Assembly: GCA_041389495.1 (NCBI GenBank)
Contig: JAWKRT010000002.1
Location: 806,001-870,000, forward strand
DNA from: Myxococcota bacterium
GTDB lineage: Bacteria; Myxococcota_A; UBA9160; UBA4427
Direction of reading: 5' to 3'
DNA: 64,000 bases
Shown here piece by piece: positions 62,359 through 64,000 of this stretch. How positions within the stretch are numbered: position 1 is the stretch's first letter; each line of letters begins with the position of its first letter. The translations under genes and the position numbers were made by a program. The notes below the pieces were generated by a model. It had not been told where the DNA came from. It saw only the letters and a list, made by a program, of their open reading frames with translations, and did not search any database.

Positions 62359-64000
62359 ATGCGGCGGCGATCGACGGCGCTCCTGTGCCTCGCGGTGTGG
62401 GCCGTGCTCGCGCCGTCCCCGGCGCGCGCGCAGCAGATCCGCATCGATCATCCGATGCGCGCCGAAGGGCTCTGGCTCTTCCCCTCGGCGCTCGACGAGA
62501 ACGCCTGGTACTGGGTCCCCGCGCAGGCGCGGCTCGCCACCGACGAGAGCGGGAGGCCGCGCTTCTCGTTCCTCCGCTACGTGAAGAACGCGCCGTCGGC
62601 GGACGCGGGGACGCAGGGCATCACGCAGGCCGAGGGCGGCGGGATCCTCCACTTCCTCGTCACCTACGACACGCCGCGCGACGTCGTGGCGAGGGCGGAG
62701 CGCGCGCTCCGGCGCAAGGCCGGAGAGGCGGCCGAGCTGCGCGGCCCCGTCGTGTTCACCGAGGGGCGCTACAGCCTCGTGTCCTCGATCGTGCTCGACG
62801 GCGGGAAGCCCGAGGACGTCCTGCTCGCGAGCGGCAACGCGCCCGTCATGGAGGGCAGCCAGATCGCGCTCGCGTTCGAGCTGCCCGCGGAGCGCGCGAC
62901 GCTCCTGCAGCGCTCGCTCGAGATGGCGAACCCGGACATCGCGCTCGTCTTCGAGATGACGCTCGAGGGCCTGACGGACGCCTTCGACGCCGACGTCGTC
63001 GTGAAGTGGGACGAGGTGAAGAAGCACAGCGCGTGGGGCACGCGCGCCGACGTCCCGCTCGGCTACATCGTCGGCTCGCTCACGCTCGGCAGCGGCGGCG
63101 GCGCGGGCTACCTCCTGCCCGGGCTCGGCGGAAACGCCGGCGGCATCCTCGACGAGCTGCACCGAAGCCAGGCGATCGAGGTCCGCACGCGCGGCGAGGA
63201 CGCGAACATGTCCGAGCTGCTCGACAAGGCGGTCACGACGCTCGTCGAGCTGCTGTTCGAGCCGGTCGAGGCCGAGGACGCGCAGCCGGGCGGCATGGGC
63301 TCGCTCACCGACCGGCTGGCCGAGTTCGGCGAGGACAAGGACGAGTTCGGCGCGCCGATGCTCCCGCTCGTCGGCATCAGCGCGGGCTACCGCGCGAAGG
63401 AGATCCGGCGCTCGGGCGTGACGACGATCTCGCTCGCGAGCCGCACGCCGCAGAAGCGCGTCACGACGATCGCGTTCGGCGTGGGCGACCTGTGGAAGCG
63501 CCACGGCGGCGACGCGTCGATGTTCCGCACGGTGAACCTCGCCGACCCCGCCTTCGAGCAGCGCGAGGTCCACGTCGGCATCGACGGCGCGATCCTCCCC
63601 GAGTTCGACGCCTACATCAACAGCGTCACGACGACGCTCCGCAAGCGGCACGAGAACGGCGCGACGACGGTGCAGGAGATCGTCGTCGACCGCACGACGT
63701 TCGAGCGCGAGGCGAACGACTTCCGGATGCTCTACGGCTGGAACGGCGACGCCGACCGCGACGCCTGGCTCCGCTACGAGTTCCAGACGCGCTGGAGCTT
63801 CAAGGGAGGCGGTGTGTACGAGACGGGCTGGACGGCGACCGACTCGAACATGATCGACCTGTACGCCCCGTACCGCCGCAAGGTGGTGCGCGTGCTCGGC
63901 GACGCGAAGGCGCTCGCCGAGCAGGGCGTGCGCGCCGTCGTCGTGAACGTCGAGCACGACTTCTTCGACGGGCGCCGCCGCGAGCGGCTCCGCCTGCGCC
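62359..64000 (+). CDS. Secreted array protein 5, truncated by the window edge
   Basis: At least 547 residues; the frame is open to the end of the window. It starts at ATG 62359, four bases past the previous TGA. Signal peptide LLCLAVWAVLAPSPARAQ. Block A: AWYWVPAQARLA, FSFLRYVKN, GGGILHFLVTYDT. Block B: YSLVSSIVLDGG, ASGNAPVMEG. Block C: RTVNLADPAFEQREVHVGIDG and VTTTLRKRHENG. Block D: YEFQTRWSFKGGG. It is a full paralogue of the two genes before it; more members may follow outside the window. Confidence 0.75.
   Translation, partial: MRRRSTALLCLAVWAVLAPSPARAQQIRIDHPMRAEGLWLFPSALDENAWYWVPAQARLATDESGRPRFSFLRYVKNAPSADAGTQGITQAEGGGILHFLVTYDTPRDVVARAERALRRKAGEAAELRGPVVFTEGRYSLVSSIVLDGGKPEDVLLASGNAPVMEGSQIALAFELPAERATLLQRSLEMANPDIALVFEMTLEGLTDAFDADVVVKWDEVKKHSAWGTRADVPLGYIVGSLTLGSGGGAGYLLPGLGGNAGGILDELHRSQAIEVRTRGEDANMSELLDKAVTTLVELLFEPVEAEDAQPGGMGSLTDRLAEFGEDKDEFGAPMLPLVGISAGYRAKEIRRSGVTTISLASRTPQKRVTTIAFGVGDLWKRHGGDASMFRTVNLADPAFEQREVHVGIDGAILPEFDAYINSVTTTLRKRHENGATTVQEIVVDRTTFEREANDFRMLYGWNGDADRDAWLRYEFQTRWSFKGGGVYETGWTATDSNMIDLYAPYRRKVVRVLGDAKALAEQGVRAVVVNVEHDFFDGRRRERLRLR

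Overview
The window is about 64 kb of very GC-rich DNA (well above 70% by eye) and is densely coded on both strands. It has no rRNA, tRNA, CRISPR array, insertion sequence or phage gene. Signal peptides, lipoboxes, outer-membrane barrels, a YdbH-family protein and an autotransporter barrel show a diderm (Gram-negative) bacterium. A C-terminal sorting-type tail with calcium-type repeats, a GTP-dependent PEP carboxykinase, a solitary MenB, a membrane pyrophosphatase of the K+-dependent type and many CoA, lipid and aromatic-type enzymes would fit a free-living Myxococcota or related former-deltaproteobacterial lineage. That placement is inference.

Layout. 0-7 kb: an SDR oxidoreductase, an M48 protease with a pilin-like segment, and a wax-ester-synthase/DGAT-like acyltransferase between two paralogous alpha/beta hydrolases. 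7-15 kb: pckG, a secreted animal-type haem peroxidase, an HCCA-isomerase/DsbA-like protein, a small outer-membrane barrel, a P450 and a divergent acyl-CoA-dehydrogenase-fold enzyme. 15-20 kb: a MocR regulator with a DUF4336 gene behind it, divergent from a molybdopterin oxidoreductase. 20-28 kb, minus strand: haemoglobin, CoA-transferase, thiopurine methyltransferase, amidohydrolase, then ABC ATPase, permease and a secreted FG-GAP protein joined by 4-bp overlaps. 28-33 kb: a DUF5718-like gene, a second amidohydrolase, a sorted surface protein with 35-residue repeats, and menB. 33-43 kb, minus strand: two quinone oxidoreductases, a CaiB-type CoA-transferase, an MscS channel and a membrane pyrophosphatase in one uninterrupted reading frame, an MBL hydrolase and a hybrid histidine kinase.

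43-64 kb is the most unusual part. It holds an autotransporter-type barrel, two caspase-fold proteins (one with Sel1 repeats and a long coiled coil, one with a DUF4384-like domain), two lipoproteins, a YdbH-family gene broken inside a short-repeat tract, and then five tandem secreted proteins. I do not recognise the family of these five. They share blocks with each other, the junctions are tight (4-bp overlap, 1-bp overlap, then 4-bp gaps), and the last runs off the window. This looks like an undescribed envelope module.

Two initiation styles recur. One group of genes has a TANNNT hexamer 6-9 bases before the start codon and no Shine-Dalgarno, as expected for leaderless transcripts. Another group has the same hexamer farther upstream, a Shine-Dalgarno and, in three cases, a TTG-type -35 at 17-18 bp. 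Stops are scarce at this GC content, so several convergent gene pairs overlap at their 3' ends by 7 to 105 bp.
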